DNA from: Burkholderiaceae bacterium
GTDB lineage: Bacteria > Pseudomonadota > Gammaproteobacteria > Burkholderiales > Burkholderiaceae_B
DNA length: 64,000 nt
Reading direction: 5' to 3'
Assembly (NCBI GenBank): GCA_023653055.1
Contig: JAMNXR010000006.1
Location: forward strand, 62,001 to 126,000
Below the pieces are notes generated by a model. The model saw nothing but the letters and a program-made list of their open reading frames with translations, was not told the origin of the DNA and did not search any database. Positions within the stretch are counted from its first letter, which is position 1. Every line of letters begins with the position of its first letter. Of the stretch, positions 40,301 to 49,474 are shown piece by piece. A program made the translations under genes and the position numbers.

Positions 40301-41013
40301 AAAATTTCAGCTTCCCCCTGCTCGACTGAGGAAAGTGGATTTAAAAAGTTGTCTATTCGCGCGACAAGCTCAAGCGTGCTTCCAAGCTCGGGGGGTAAGC
40401 TGCCACTAATGCGGAGCTGATGTCGGAAGAGACTATTTGATATGCTGAAATCGATTCCTGCGATGACAAGCTCTGGCGCACTTCTAAATTGATCATCCCA
40501 AACAAAGGTCGCATTGCGAACAACAATCTCTCCCTGATTCAGCAACCAACGCATGGCTGGCGTATCTGAGGAAAAACTAACTTTTTCATCACTTTGCGCG
40601 TCTAGCACGCTCCCAGCAAGCACAATCAGTCCGTCCGTTCTCCGGCTGGCAGACAGGTGGATGCCATTAATCTCAAGCTGTCGAAGTCGAATATCCAGCG
40701 CAAAGAGACTGCGCCAAGACACGACTGCAAACGCATCGGGCACATACAAAAGTTCTTGATTTGTTTTTCGGTCGCGTAACCTGAGGTTTTCAAACGCCAA
40801 ACTTGGGTTGAGCCCGGACCAGCTTGCCGCAATCTCCCCCATCGTCACCTGAGCACCCAATGCATCGGACAAGCGCCTCTCAATCTCTGGGCGCCACGTA
40901 TTGATATGGGGCAGCACCAGATAGCGCACACCTAACATCGTTGTGGCTGCTGCAAAATAAAGCATCAACAGCCCAATAATTAAGGTTCGAAGCGTTTTTT
41001 GAAAAAGTAACAA
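37390..41013 (-). CDS. YhdP-family AsmA-like envelope protein
   Basis: A 1207-residue protein with an N-terminal membrane helix (about 10-33) and a very long beta-rich periplasmic body, with conserved segments in the first 150 residues (LGAQVTMGEIAASWSGLNPSLAFENLRLRD) and the C-terminal AsmA-like block (RSARLLEVLSLQSLQRILSFNFRT). This is the YhdP/AsmA-2 family. In E. coli YhdP, with TamB and YdbH, carries phospholipids from inner to outer membrane through a bridge-like groove. It converges tightly on rho (2-base gap) and diverges from glnE. Confidence 0.88.
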   Translation of the reverse strand: MLLFQKTLRTLIIGLLMLYFAAATTMLGVRYLVLPHINTWRPEIERRLSDALGAQVTMGEIAASWSGLNPSLAFENLRLRDRKTNQELLYVPDAFAVVSWRSLFALDIRLRQLEINGIHLSASRRTDGLIVLAGSVLDAQSDEKVSFSSDTPAMRWLLNQGEIVVRNATFVWDDQFRSAPELVIAGIDFSISNSLFRHQLRISGSLPPELGSTLELVARIDNFLNPLSSVEQGEAEIFIEINDALPSAWQPWLDMPNIQGRFATRMWMTMSSGHFGRADIDLAGANAMLSLGGDSSASILAEKLQMRFSGWLGDLLPENKWLIFDRSSDRMGASFSLTSEGFAFESNLFEPRKVLLGNVKANTLWSLNDHQKLYLNATRLSIESDTLNAELRGTWTQGQDTSPGMVDIAGTIGKVDPTKLYQYVSTQVDTETREWLRRALQGGMLSQLALTLQGDLLKFPFNAPGKEAGIFRLEGQLKDLVVDYDLTDPNQPRWPALTVENGRVEMNKLGLSIKSDQAHIMGMHGRPVQISGFELNATDFEFNPNISIQLNSFGLAQDYLAALIRTPAGHALGLDVDTFEIKGQASMPLAVDFNLHQQRTTMVKGQFKLADVSVALSKEGIPVEKINGSVDFTDEMLVVKALRGEALGGPVTLSGEWGPGKRSLAVQGELTTIASEKHQTLSALLAVTGRTRYQADIKGTESGSLDLEVKSSLEGLTIKLPPPLGKTATQKRPLSVRLQSIRDSKADRTSLTFSLANVLNGRFEHVPNGRGASYFSRGAVVMGGAAVLPVSGLSINLGFDRVNWDDWKALTDQLTAPANPSTPPSTAALFPELTQLRVRSPEFIFAELTLHQLDLMLSKTTGQKWSARLDSKETQGVASWATGAGGLVGPVVAKFSKLSVGTEGTSTGEPPKTEVIDDKQWSSMPAIDLTVDDFTLYGSRLGALHLVGENTDNGTRWSINKLEITNPHAKMTAKGSWLLKGAERGVSLDGQVDVNNLGKLSDQMGYDKRAAEGSGTISAKINWRNFPWVYTYGGLNGQVTVDLKDGVFQHVNSRSARLLEVLSLQSLQRILSFNFRTGDEFKDGFPWNSIRGDLSLTHGIVNTKDLVVRSPIARIALTGGSDLNQKAWDMEADVRPVLDMSGAAVATAFVVNPIAGLSALVSQFVLRNPIERAMSAKYEVKGPWDEPELIPIGVPTPVQTQVDSAGG

Positions 41014-41055
41014 AACGTGGCCAAGCCTCTAAAATAAAACTCCGGGACAAAAGCG

Positions 41056-41121
41056 CAATGCAAGAGTAGGTTTATAGACTTGCATTGAGGTATCGTTGAG
41101 TCTTTACACATCACCGATACC
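41056..41121. promoter_or_regulatory. Two back-to-back inverted repeats between yhdP and glnE
   Basis: The first is CAATGCAAG / CTTGCATTG (41056-41064 and 41079-41087, perfect, loop 14). After one base comes GGTATCGTTGA / TCACCGATACC (41089-41099 and 41111-41121, 10 of 11 pairs, loop 11). Both lie ahead of the glnE ATG (41158) and the divergent yhdP start (41013). Neither has a T-run. They could be operators or a structured glnE leader RNA. Confidence 0.5.
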
Positions 41122-41157
41122 GCTACGCCCTATTCTAACTTGACGGTACGCCTTCCC

Positions 41158-43971
41158 ATGACTGAATCACATTTGACGCACGCAATGGCTTGGTCGGGCG
41201 TATTACGCCGTTTAAACAGCGCTCATCCAGATTTCACAGACTGGCTCCAAACAGCCCAGACCCATGCGGTCAGCGCCGAACGGATTGCCCTTTGGTTTAC
41301 AGAACTGGCAGGTCAATCTGCGTCTGATGCCTTCATGGACATCACGCAGTGCAAAAAAGTGCTTCGCCTCCTTCGCAAGCGCACCTTTTACACCTTAATG
41401 GTGCGCGACCTGAGTGGTCTGGCTGACCTAGAGGAGGTCGTAGGCGCCATGACTGCGCTTGCGGACCTTTGCATTAGCCAAGCCTACCGCAGCGCAATGC
41501 AAGACCTCCTTCCCATTCATGGCGGCCCTAAGGATCCTGCAACGGGGTTACCTCAGGAAATGATCATTATTGGCATGGGCAAACTTGGGGGGTGCGAACT
41601 CAACGTGTCTTCTGATATTGATTTAGTCATGCTGTACGGCGAAGAAGGCGAAACGGATGGCGCACGACCGATCAGTCATCATGAGTTTTATGCCAAGCTC
41701 ACCCGAAAGATGATGCCCATTCTTTCCGAAGCGGATGCGGACGGACAAGTATTTAGGACAGATTTGCGCTTGCGCCCGGATGGTGATTCTGGTCCGGTCG
41801 CCTGGAGCCTGGATGCGTTTGAACAGTATCTTTTTACACAGGGGCGGGAGTGGGAACGCTATGCTTGGTTAAAAGGACGCGTGATTCCTGCCAAAGCCTT
41901 CGAGCAGAGCGACCCTACGGCTAGCCTGCAACAAGCAGAGAGTCTGAGGCTGCCCTTTGTATATCGAAAATATTTTGACTTTGATGCCTTAGCGGCTCTG
42001 CGGGCATTGCGTGAGCGTATTCGACAAGATTGGCAGCGCAAGGTCTTGACGCGTCCTGGGGTCGAATCGACGCACAACATCAAACTCGGAGATGGCGGCA
42101 TTAGAGAAATTGAGTTCGTTGTGCAGCTTTCTCAACTCATTCGCGGTGGCCGAATGCCTGCACTCCAACAAAGAGGACTGCTATCCGCCCTCGAGGTACA
42201 AAAACGTGTCGGCATACTCACTGAAGAAAATGCGGACAGACTCGCGCAAGCCTACTGTTTTTTACGCCGGGTGGAACATGCACTTCAATATGCGGAAGAT
42301 GCGCAGACGCACCTGTTGCCACAAACACCTGAAAGAATGTCTGAGCTCGCGAGTGCAATGCGCATGAAGCACGAGGATTTTGAGTACGCACTCAAACAAC
42401 ATCGTGACTTTGTCGCGCAAACATTTCGCAATGCCTTTCGTATCGCAGGTCTTGAAGAAGATCGACCGTCAGCAGATCACGCACCAAGTGGCCAGCCCTT
42501 GCAAACTACACCTTCGACGCAATCAGTCGAAGGCTCTGCACTCGAAAAAAATATTACAAAATTCGGTGATCAGGCGAATGCACTGACCGCCAGGATTGAC
42601 AGTTTTCTTGAGGGGCATCGCATTCGTGCGCTGTCCACAACCAGTCGCAACCGCATTGATACGCTGCTCCCGATCGCGCTTCATGCAGCCCTTCAAACCC
42701 AACAACCGATGATCACAGCTTTGCGGCTGTTAGACTTGATCGAGTCAATTGCGCAGCGAAGTGCGTATGTCGCGCTGCTAGCCGAATATCCTGAGACGCT
42801 TGCGCGCATTGCGCGCATGATGGCTGCAAGCCCTTGGGCTGCACAATACCTCATTCAAAACCCTGTCGTGCTGGATAGTTTGATTGCTTGGCGAGCGCTC
42901 ATGGAGCCGATTGATTATTCACGTGTGCAAACCGCCATGCGTGCAGATCTGGATGCCTGCTCATTAACGGATGGTAGTGCCGATGTTGAGCAACAAATGA
43001 ATATGATGCGCGATATTCAGCGGCAAATCAGCTTTCAACTGCTCGCACAAGATCTTGAGGGCGTGTTAACCGTTGAAAAACTCGGCGACCAACTCTCTGC
43101 CCTAGCCGACATGTTGCTCAACGAAACCTTGTACAGAGTATGGCCTCTCGTCGCCAAACCGGACAATAAGGGAACGCTACCGCCAATGAAAATGGCCATC
43201 ATTGCCTATGGCCGGCTCGGTGGCAAAGAACTTGGCTACTCCTCTGATTTAGATCTGGTCTATCTGTATGACGATATACGTGAGGATGCGACCGAACTTT
43301 ACACAAAACTTGGTCGTCGTATGACCTCATGGCTATCGACCATGACTTCCTCTGGTCGACTCTACGAGGTTGATCTCCGACTCAGACCAGATGGCGATGC
43401 GGGTCTGCTTGCCGTCTCTGTCGAGGCATTTAAAACGTATCAGCTCAGCAAGGCTTGGCCGTGGGAGCACCAGGCGATTACACGGGCGCGTTTTGCTGCG
43501 GGCGATGCCCGCGTTGGACAAGCGTTTGAAGAGATTCGACATGAGGTGCTTACGCTTGCGCGTGAGACTGAATCCTTTGCGGAAGAAGTGCGACAGATGC
43601 GCAAAAAAATGACGGCTGGACATCCGAACACAACCCAAGACTTCGACCTCAAACATGATGCTGGCGGTATGGTTGACCTAGAGTTCGTGACACAGTACCT
43701 CGTATTAACCGAGGCACGCCAGCACCCTACTTTACTTGGTAACTTGGGCAACATCGCGCTCTTGCGCCTAAGTGCAGAAGCAGGGCTCATATCTCCCGAG
43801 CTCGCACGCGAAGGCGGAGATGCGTATCGCAATCTGCGTCGGGCTCAACACCAGTTACGTCTGCAAGGTGCAGACAAAGCACGCGTGCCCCAGGACCATC
43901 TTCAGGAAGAACGTACCTCTGTGCAAAAACTCTGGCAGTCGGTATTGGGTTTGGGTAAGTCGGCGGATTGA
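41158..43971 (+). CDS. glnE: Glutamine synthetase adenylyltransferase / deadenylase
   Basis: A 937-residue bifunctional enzyme that adenylylates (C-terminal half) and deadenylylates (N-terminal half) glutamine synthetase in response to PII protein and glutamine. Each half has a nucleotidyltransferase motif: [14 protein letters not shown] (near 145) and [14 protein letters not shown] (near 685). The ATG at 41158 was chosen over a TTG six codons upstream. Two inverted repeats precede it. The gene ends with a TTGAAAC-type hairpin across the stop codon and queH follows 43 bases later. Confidence 0.96.
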   Translation: MTESHLTHAMAWSGVLRRLNSAHPDFTDWLQTAQTHAVSAERIALWFTELAGQSASDAFMDITQCKKVLRLLRKRTFYTLMVRDLSGLADLEEVVGAMTALADLCISQAYRSAMQDLLPIHGGPKDPATGLPQEMIIIGMGKLGGCELNVSSDIDLVMLYGEEGETDGARPISHHEFYAKLTRKMMPILSEADADGQVFRTDLRLRPDGDSGPVAWSLDAFEQYLFTQGREWERYAWLKGRVIPAKAFEQSDPTASLQQAESLRLPFVYRKYFDFDALAALRALRERIRQDWQRKVLTRPGVESTHNIKLGDGGIREIEFVVQLSQLIRGGRMPALQQRGLLSALEVQKRVGILTEENADRLAQAYCFLRRVEHALQYAEDAQTHLLPQTPERMSELASAMRMKHEDFEYALKQHRDFVAQTFRNAFRIAGLEEDRPSADHAPSGQPLQTTPSTQSVEGSALEKNITKFGDQANALTARIDSFLEGHRIRALSTTSRNRIDTLLPIALHAALQTQQPMITALRLLDLIESIAQRSAYVALLAEYPETLARIARMMAASPWAAQYLIQNPVVLDSLIAWRALMEPIDYSRVQTAMRADLDACSLTDGSADVEQQMNMMRDIQRQISFQLLAQDLEGVLTVEKLGDQLSALADMLLNETLYRVWPLVAKPDNKGTLPPMKMAIIAYGRLGGKELGYSSDLDLVYLYDDIREDATELYTKLGRRMTSWLSTMTSSGRLYEVDLRLRPDGDAGLLAVSVEAFKTYQLSKAWPWEHQAITRARFAAGDARVGQAFEEIRHEVLTLARETESFAEEVRQMRKKMTAGHPNTTQDFDLKHDAGGMVDLEFVTQYLVLTEARQHPTLLGNLGNIALLRLSAEAGLISPELAREGGDAYRNLRRAQHQLRLQGADKARVPQDHLQEERTSVQKLWQSVLGLGKSAD

Positions 43972-44014
43972 AACAGGGTTGTTTCAAGTCTAAAATGGTG
44001 TTTCTTTATTTCAA

Positions 44015-44731
44015 ATGCGATCTAGCACTGTGAAAGACGCTCTTCGTCCCTCCTTGACTCTACCCGAAGGCCGCTCAAAGGTCCTGTTGCATTCTTGCTG
44101 CGCGCCCTGCTCAGGTGAGGTGATGGAAGCCATGCTCGTGGCTGGCATTCAATACGACATTTTCTTTTACAACCCCAATATCCATCCAGTCAAAGAATAC
44201 GAAATTAGAAAAAACGAGAATATCCGCTTTGCTGAAAAACATGGCATTGGTTTTATCGATGCCGACTACGACGTAGATAACTGGTTTGAGCGCATCAAAG
44301 GTCTTGAAAATGAGCCCGAGCGCGGGGAGCGTTGTACACAGTGTTTTGATATGCGGTTTGAGAGAACGGCGCTTTATGCTGCCGAACATGGTTACGACAC
44401 GATCACCAGTTCACTCGGTATTTCGCGCTGGAAAGACATGAATCAAATTAACGGCTCAGGAGAACGAGCCGCTGCACGTTATGACAATATGCTTTACTGG
44501 ACATACAACTGGCGTAAGCATGGCGGCTCAGCACGCATGATCGAGATCAGTAAACGTGAGGAGTTTTACCAGCAAGAGTATTGCGGCTGTGTCTACTCGT
44601 TGCGGGACACAAATCGGCATCGCCGCTCTCAGGGTCGCGATCGCATCGCACTTGGGGTGAAATTTTACGGGCGAGAAGAAATACTCAATCAGCTTCCCTC
44701 CCCTCCAGATATAAGTCCCGATACCCTTTAG
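44015..44731 (+). CDS. queH: QueH, epoxyqueuosine reductase
   Basis: A 238-residue enzyme for the last step of queuosine synthesis, reduction of epoxyqueuosine in tRNA; it is the non-homologous alternative to cobalamin-dependent QueG. Cysteine motifs that bind its Fe-S cluster and metal are present: HSCCAPCS (C28, C29, C32), RCTQC (C107, C110) and YCGC (C190, C192). The gene's last 4 bases overlap the end of the convergent exporter gene. Confidence 0.92.
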   Translation: MRSSTVKDALRPSLTLPEGRSKVLLHSCCAPCSGEVMEAMLVAGIQYDIFFYNPNIHPVKEYEIRKNENIRFAEKHGIGFIDADYDVDNWFERIKGLENEPERGERCTQCFDMRFERTALYAAEHGYDTITSSLGISRWKDMNQINGSGERAAARYDNMLYWTYNWRKHGGSARMIEISKREEFYQQEYCGCVYSLRDTNRHRRSQGRDRIALGVKFYGREEILNQLPSPPDISPDTL

Positions 44732-45621
44732 CGAGCCGATTCGGTCTTCTGCCGGTGAACCGCCAAACTTGCACTAAAAATAGCGGTCATCATGACCACT
44801 GCACCCATCAACATTCTGCCAGTCGGTACTTGGCTAAACAATATCCATGCAAACAGGATGGCGTAAAGGGGCTCTGAGGCGACAACCAGCCCCGCTGTTC
44901 TCGCTGGTAACTGCCTGAGACTTGAAACGAACAACCAGTGTGCAAGACCCGTGCACACCACGCCGAGTGCGGCGATGAGCAACCAATCATGCACACTTAC
45001 TGTTCTCAACGTCGGGAGTACCCAAGGTAACAACAGTAAAAACACCAGGCCATTTTGAATGCCCGCGACGTGAAATGCATTGACTCGACTCAGCGTTCGC
45101 CGATTGATGACAGCCAATACGCCAAAAGCAGCGCCTGAAAATACCCCCCAAAACAGTCCTTCAGTCCCTTGATCCGCCCAATCAAATGAAGGGGTGATTA
45201 ATAGGAGGCCAACACTGACAAGCAACAACCTTAGCCATTCTGGTCCGCCTACTTTTTCTCTTAAAAATAGTGCTTCGATCAGAGTGATAAAGGCTGGAAA
45301 GCTTGCAAACCCAAGCGTTGCCACCGCAATACCCCCCAGTTTGACTGAATGAAAAAAAGTCACCCAATGCAAGGCAAGCATGCCCCCGCTTACGGCAAAA
45401 GCCAGCCAATGCGTTCTCCAAGAGGCGCCGTTTTGAGGGTGCTGGCGCCCCATGGCCGTAAAAACACGATTCAAGGTCACGAGGGTTAGCACGGCAAATA
45501 GCGCTCGCCCCCATGTAATCATCCAGGCATCGGCCTGAATGATCGCACCAAAAATGCCTGTTGCACCGAACAAAATTGCGACAAGATGAATCGCAAAGAG
45601 TGACTGAATCCGAGTAAGCAA
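44728..45621 (-). CDS. DMT-superfamily (EamA) transporter
   Basis: A 297-residue protein with ten hydrophobic helices in two EamA repeats (about 5-140 and 155-290), the layout of small-molecule exporters such as those for amino acids and metabolites. The start is TTG at 45621, backed by an AGAGG site; there is no nearby ATG. It lies 24 bases after the racemase gene, so the two are probably co-transcribed and its substrate may be related. Substrate cannot be read from sequence. Confidence 0.82.
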   Translation of the reverse strand: MLTRIQSLFAIHLVAILFGATGIFGAIIQADAWMITWGRALFAVLTLVTLNRVFTAMGRQHPQNGASWRTHWLAFAVSGGMLALHWVTFFHSVKLGGIAVATLGFASFPAFITLIEALFLREKVGGPEWLRLLLVSVGLLLITPSFDWADQGTEGLFWGVFSGAAFGVLAVINRRTLSRVNAFHVAGIQNGLVFLLLLPWVLPTLRTVSVHDWLLIAALGVVCTGLAHWLFVSSLRQLPARTAGLVVASEPLYAILFAWILFSQVPTGRMLMGAVVMMTAIFSASLAVHRQKTESAR

Positions 45622-45645
45622 GCGGCCTCTATCCCGTCAATGTCA

Positions 45646-46389
45646 TCAGCGACCTTTAGGCCAACCAAGTGGTGCCGCCCAGCCTGTATAGACCTTGGGC
45701 AGAGGCGTTGCATAGTCACCGTGTTTACTTGTTCCCAGTCCCAATGCACTGAGCGCCTCTGCAAACTTGACTGCAACAGCCACACCATCAATCACCGGCA
45801 CACCGAGCCTTTGTGTCAACGTGTGACAAAGTGTTGTCATGCCCGCACATCCAAGTACGATGGCACCGCTTCGATCTCGGCTCAGCGCCTCGCGGGCTGC
45901 GTGTTCAATCTGGCTGATAATTGCTTCACCGCCATCCTCTAGATCCAGTACCGCGATATCAGTGCCATGGACGCCTCGGCATTGATGTTCAAACCCGTAG
46001 CGCTGGACCAAGCGTTCCGCAATGATGCAGGTACGCGTCATCGTGGTCACCACAGAAAATCCGGTTGCAAGCATACTGGCAGCATGGAACGCCGCCTCGG
46101 CGATCCCGAGGACGGGCGCCGCTGTCGCCTCTCGGGCAGCCTCCAAACCTGGATCACCAAAACAAGCCAACACCACAGCATCGGGCCCCCAAGTAGAGGC
46201 AAGCTTGACTTGTTCTGCGACACCCGCGGCAGCGAAGGCCTCGTCATAGTGCCCTTCAATCGATAAAGGACCAAAAGTGGGTTGCGTTGCAACAATCTCA
46301 GTGGTTAGACTCGCGACGGCTTTCGCACCTTGCGCAATCGCAGCAGTCATCGCTGAGGACGTATTAGGGTTTATGAGAAGTAGTTTCAT
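45646..46389 (-). CDS. Asp/Glu/hydantoin racemase family protein
   Basis: A 247-residue cofactor-independent racemase of the HyuE type. The two catalytic cysteines of the family are in VVLACFGDPG (C76) and IVLGCAGMTT (C181), and the N-terminal LLINPNTSSAMT motif is diagnostic. Members racemise 5-substituted hydantoins, allantoin or amino acids. No hydantoinase or carbamoylase gene is in the window, so the substrate stays open. It diverges from the ABC importer across a region with NtrC and sigma-54 sites and is followed by the DMT exporter. Confidence 0.85.
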   Translation of the reverse strand: MKLLLINPNTSSAMTAAIAQGAKAVASLTTEIVATQPTFGPLSIEGHYDEAFAAAGVAEQVKLASTWGPDAVVLACFGDPGLEAAREATAAPVLGIAEAAFHAASMLATGFSVVTTMTRTCIIAERLVQRYGFEHQCRGVHGTDIAVLDLEDGGEAIISQIEHAAREALSRDRSGAIVLGCAGMTTLCHTLTQRLGVPVIDGVAVAVKFAEALSALGLGTSKHGDYATPLPKVYTGWAAPLGWPKGR

Positions 46390-46433
46390 CGTGTTTTATT
46401 GGTTTACCTTGGTTACTATTGAAACAAATCGCT

Positions 46434-46489
46434 TGCACCAAACTGGACAAAAATGCCCCAAAATGATTCAAAGGCACCAGTATGGGTCA
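46434..46489 (+). promoter_or_regulatory. Two NtrC-like enhancer sites
   Basis: Site 1 (46434-46450) is TGCACCAAACTGGACAA and site 2 (46473-46489) is GGCACCAGTATGGGTCA. Compared with the NtrC consensus TGCACCA-N3-TGGTGCA the left halves match at 7/7 and 6/7 and both keep TGG in the right half. Their centres are 39 bases apart and about 129 and 90 bases upstream of the predicted start, the usual distance for NtrC enhancers. Confidence 0.55.
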
Positions 46490-46544
46490 TTCGAGATTAA
46501 AACGCTGTCCCGTGCCAAATTTGCAAATTTTTTGAGGCTTCGCA

Positions 46545-46560
46545 TGGCATGGTTTTTGCT
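46545..46560 (+). promoter_or_regulatory. Sigma-54 (RpoN) promoter of the ABC importer operon
   Basis: TGGCATGGTTTTTGCT matches the sigma-54 consensus TGGCACG-N4-TTGCW at every fixed position except one (T for C), with the right -24 GG to -12 GC spacing. Transcription would start near 46571, leaving a leader of about 154 bases before the binding-protein gene at 46725. Confidence 0.7.
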
Positions 46561-46724
46561 TAATTAAAAAACGTATTTCAATACGTAAAACGTACCACTT
46601 GTCATACATCGGTCGCGTTGGCTCAGCCAAGTTGGAGACAGACAACATAGACCGGTTTTAAAAGTATCAGATTTGCTACTAAACCTGTTAGCACTATTTT
46701 TACAACCGAATTAATGGAGATTCC

Positions 46725-48401
46725 ATGAAACAACACGCGTTGATTTCCCGCCTAGTAGGCAAACCACTCGGTCTGACCGTTTTATCCGCCGCGCTCGCCT
46801 TAGGTGCTGTCGCAACGGCTTCTGCACAAGAGAAAGTGCTGCGCATTGGTATGACCGCTGCGGATATTCCTCGCACACTGGGTCAGCCTGATCAAGGCTT
46901 TGAGGGCAATCGTTTCACCGGTATCCCCATGTACGACTCACTGACACAGTGGGACCTCTCCAAGAAAGACGTGCCCAGTGCGGTGATTCCCGGGCTTGCA
47001 ACATCTTGGGAAGTCAATCCCAGTGACAAAACCAAATGGGTATTTAAGTTACGCCCTGGTGTCAAGTTTCATGACGGCTCACCTGTGAACGCTGATGCGA
47101 TCGTCTGGAACGTTCAAAAGGTCTTAGATAAAGACGCCCCTCAATTTGACGCTTCCCAAGTCGGCGTAACGGCATCACGCATGCCAACTTTACGTAGCGC
47201 AAAAAAAATCGATGATCTAACTGTTGAGTTAACCAGCAGTGAGCCCGATGCGTTTTTGCCAATCAACCTGACCAACCTCTTTATCGCGTCGCCCGCCCAA
47301 TGGAACAAAAAGCTTGCCGCCGTGCCTGCTTCTGTGACCAATGCCGCCGAGCGCTCCAAGCAAGCTTGGGCAGCCTTTGCAGCTGACGCTTCGGGCAGCG
47401 GCCCATTCAAGATGGCGCGTTTTGTTCCGCGTGAGCGCCTCGAAATGGTCGCCAACAAAGACTATTGGGATCCAAAGCGTAAGCCAAAAATTGACCGCGT
47501 TGTGTTGCTGCCCATTCCTGAGGCCAATGCTCGCACAGCCGCTCTGCTTTCTGGACAAGTGGACTGGATTGAAGCACCCGCACCAGATGCGATGCCACAG
47601 ATCAAGCAACGTGGCTTTGAGATTTACAGCAATCCACAGCCTCACGTCTGGCCATGGCAGCTGTCATTCGCTGAAGGTTCACCATGGCTCGACAAGCGTG
47701 TGCGTCAAGCAGCCAACCTCTGCGTGGACCGTGAAGGTCTGAAGACATTGCTCGGCGGCATCATGGGTATTCCAAAAGGCACAATGGCGCCTGACCATCC
47801 ATGGTTTGGCAAGCCTTCTTTTGACGTGAAATATGATCCAAAAGCTGCGCAAAAGCTGATGGCGGACGCAGGCTTTTCCGCTGCAAAGCCCTTGAAAGTG
47901 AAAGTGCAGATTTCTGCTTCGGGTTCAGGTCAGATGCAACCACTGCCCATGAACGAATTCGTTCAGGAATCGCTCAAAAAGTGTTTCTTTAACGTTGAGT
48001 TCGACGTCATCGAGTGGAATACCTTGTTCAATAATTGGCGCAAAGGTGCCAAGGATCCTTCTGCGAACGGCGCAAATGCGACGAACGTCAGCTTTTCAGC
48101 CATGGATCCATTCTTTGGTATGGTGCGTTTCAGCAGCAAGGGTACCTTCCCACCTGTGTCAAACAACTGGGGTTACTACAACAATCCAGAAGTTGAAGCA
48201 CTCGTATCCAAAGCACGTACAACCTTTGATGCAAAAGAGCGTGACGTGGCACTTGCCAACCTTCATACACAAATCGTCAACGATGTACCTTTCGTCTGGA
48301 TTGCCCATGACGCAGGTCCACGTGCGATGAGCAAGAAGGTCAAAGATGTTGTTCAGCCACAAAACTGGTTTATCGACATTGCAACAATGAATATGCAATA
48401 A
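46725..48401 (+). CDS. Dipeptide/oligopeptide-type ABC transporter substrate-binding protein (family 5)
   Basis: A 558-residue periplasmic binding protein. The signal peptide ends near ATASA (residue 34). Family 5 features are SYDSLTQWD-like early strands, then WVFKLRPGVKFHDGSPVNADAIVWNVQKV, the signature of DppA/OppA/NikA-type binders. It heads an operon of two permeases and two ATPases. Ligands of this family include peptides, nickel, opines and glutathione, so the substrate is not fixed by sequence. The sigma-54 promoter upstream suggests a nitrogen source. Confidence 0.93.
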   Translation: MKQHALISRLVGKPLGLTVLSAALALGAVATASAQEKVLRIGMTAADIPRTLGQPDQGFEGNRFTGIPMYDSLTQWDLSKKDVPSAVIPGLATSWEVNPSDKTKWVFKLRPGVKFHDGSPVNADAIVWNVQKVLDKDAPQFDASQVGVTASRMPTLRSAKKIDDLTVELTSSEPDAFLPINLTNLFIASPAQWNKKLAAVPASVTNAAERSKQAWAAFAADASGSGPFKMARFVPRERLEMVANKDYWDPKRKPKIDRVVLLPIPEANARTAALLSGQVDWIEAPAPDAMPQIKQRGFEIYSNPQPHVWPWQLSFAEGSPWLDKRVRQAANLCVDREGLKTLLGGIMGIPKGTMAPDHPWFGKPSFDVKYDPKAAQKLMADAGFSAAKPLKVKVQISASGSGQMQPLPMNEFVQESLKKCFFNVEFDVIEWNTLFNNWRKGAKDPSANGANATNVSFSAMDPFFGMVRFSSKGTFPPVSNNWGYYNNPEVEALVSKARTTFDAKERDVALANLHTQIVNDVPFVWIAHDAGPRAMSKKVKDVVQPQNWFIDIATMNMQ

Positions 48402-48411
48402 AGCTGACTGG

Positions 48412-48448
48412 GCTCGTCACATCATTTTGGTGTGACGAGCTTTTTTTT
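48412..48448 (+). terminator. Strong terminator-like hairpin between binding protein and permease
   Basis: A perfect 10-bp stem GCTCGTCACA / TGTGACGAGC (48412-48421 and 48431-48440) with a 9-base loop is followed by T8. It lies 10 bases after the binding-protein stop and 56 bases before the first permease. Partial read-through would give more binding protein than membrane parts. Confidence 0.85.
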
Positions 48449-48504
48449 GTTTGCATGAAAACCACTGTTTCAACTAACAACCCTTTTTTCTGAGACCTCC
48501 TCTA

Positions 48505-49458
48505 ATGCTGAGCTTTCTTCTGAGGCGTCTGATTTACACCCTCCCAATTATGGTAGGCGTAGCACTCGTCTGTTTCTCTCTTGTTCATCTGGCTCCTGGC
48601 GATCCACTCATGGCGATTTTGCCTCCAGATGCCTCGCAAGACTTACGAGATCAACTCATGGAACTTTACGGTTTCAACCGTTCCTATCCAGAACAATTTT
48701 TTCACTGGGTTGCACGCGCGGTTCAAGGCGACCTCGGCACCTCAATTGCGACCAATCGCCCTGTCACGGACGAAGTATTAAAGGCTGTTAATAACACCTT
48801 GCGACTCGCAGTGTTTGCCACCATCATCGGCTTTATTTTTGGCAGTTTGTTCGGCTTTGTGGCTGGCTATTTCCAAAACTCATGGGTGGATAAAGCCGCT
48901 TCATTGACTTCAGTCTTGGGCGTGAGTGTGCCCCACTACTGGCTTGGCATGGTGATGGTCATCATTTTCAGCTCAACCTTAATGTGGCTCCCCCCCGGTG
49001 GTGCTGGTCCAGGTGGCTCAGCCGATTGGGTCTGGAATTGGGAGCATATGAAGCACTTGATTCTGCCCGCGGTCACGATGAGCGTCATTCCGATGGGTAT
49101 CATTGCCCGTACTGTTCGTGCGCTGGTAGCCGATATCCTTGCCCAAGAATTCATAGTCGGACTGCGTGCCAAAGGCATGACCAACGTTGGGATTTTTATG
49201 CACGTGGTCAAGAACTCCGCACCCACCGCTTTAGCTGTGATGGGCTTGCAGCTTGGTTATTTATTGGGCGGTTCGATTCTGATTGAAACCGTGTTTTCCT
49301 GGCCTGGCACAGGATTTTTGTTGAACGCCGCAATTTTTCAACGCGATCTACCGTTGCTTCAAGGGACGATTCTTGTGCTGGCGATGTTTTTCGTTGTACT
49401 CAACATGATCGTAGACGTCATTCAGACCCTGCTCGATCCACGCATCGCGCGTAGCTAA
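48505..49458 (+). CDS. ABC transporter permease, DppB type
   Basis: A 317-residue inner-membrane permease with six predicted helices, the N-terminal LRRLIYTLPIMVGVALVCF anchor typical of DppB/OppB/NikB, and the EAA loop in VVKNSAPTALAVMGLQLGYLLGGS. It forms the translocation pore with the next gene product. It starts 56 bases after the hairpin terminator. Confidence 0.94.
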   Translation: MLSFLLRRLIYTLPIMVGVALVCFSLVHLAPGDPLMAILPPDASQDLRDQLMELYGFNRSYPEQFFHWVARAVQGDLGTSIATNRPVTDEVLKAVNNTLRLAVFATIIGFIFGSLFGFVAGYFQNSWVDKAASLTSVLGVSVPHYWLGMVMVIIFSSTLMWLPPGGAGPGGSADWVWNWEHMKHLILPAVTMSVIPMGIIARTVRALVADILAQEFIVGLRAKGMTNVGIFMHVVKNSAPTALAVMGLQLGYLLGGSILIETVFSWPGTGFLLNAAIFQRDLPLLQGTILVLAMFFVVLNMIVDVIQTLLDPRIARS

Positions 49459-49474
49459 GGAACAGGGAACGCAC

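Larger units (their letters stand above)
46390..46724. other. 335-base regulatory gap between racemase and ABC importer
   Basis: No gene is visible here. From left to right it holds two NtrC-like sites, a perfect 14-base palindrome AAATTTGCAAATTT (46517-46530), a sigma-54 promoter, and an inverted repeat ACGTAT-TTCA-ATACGT (46571-46586) that falls at the predicted start of transcription. A GGAGA ribosome site precedes the binding-protein ATG. Confidence 0.6.

Noticed and set aside
43968-43987. TTGAAAC-agggtt-GTTTCAA hairpin across the glnE stop codon
   Set aside because: The T-run after it is broken (gtctaaaatggtgtttctttattt) and queH follows closely, so I do not call it a terminator.
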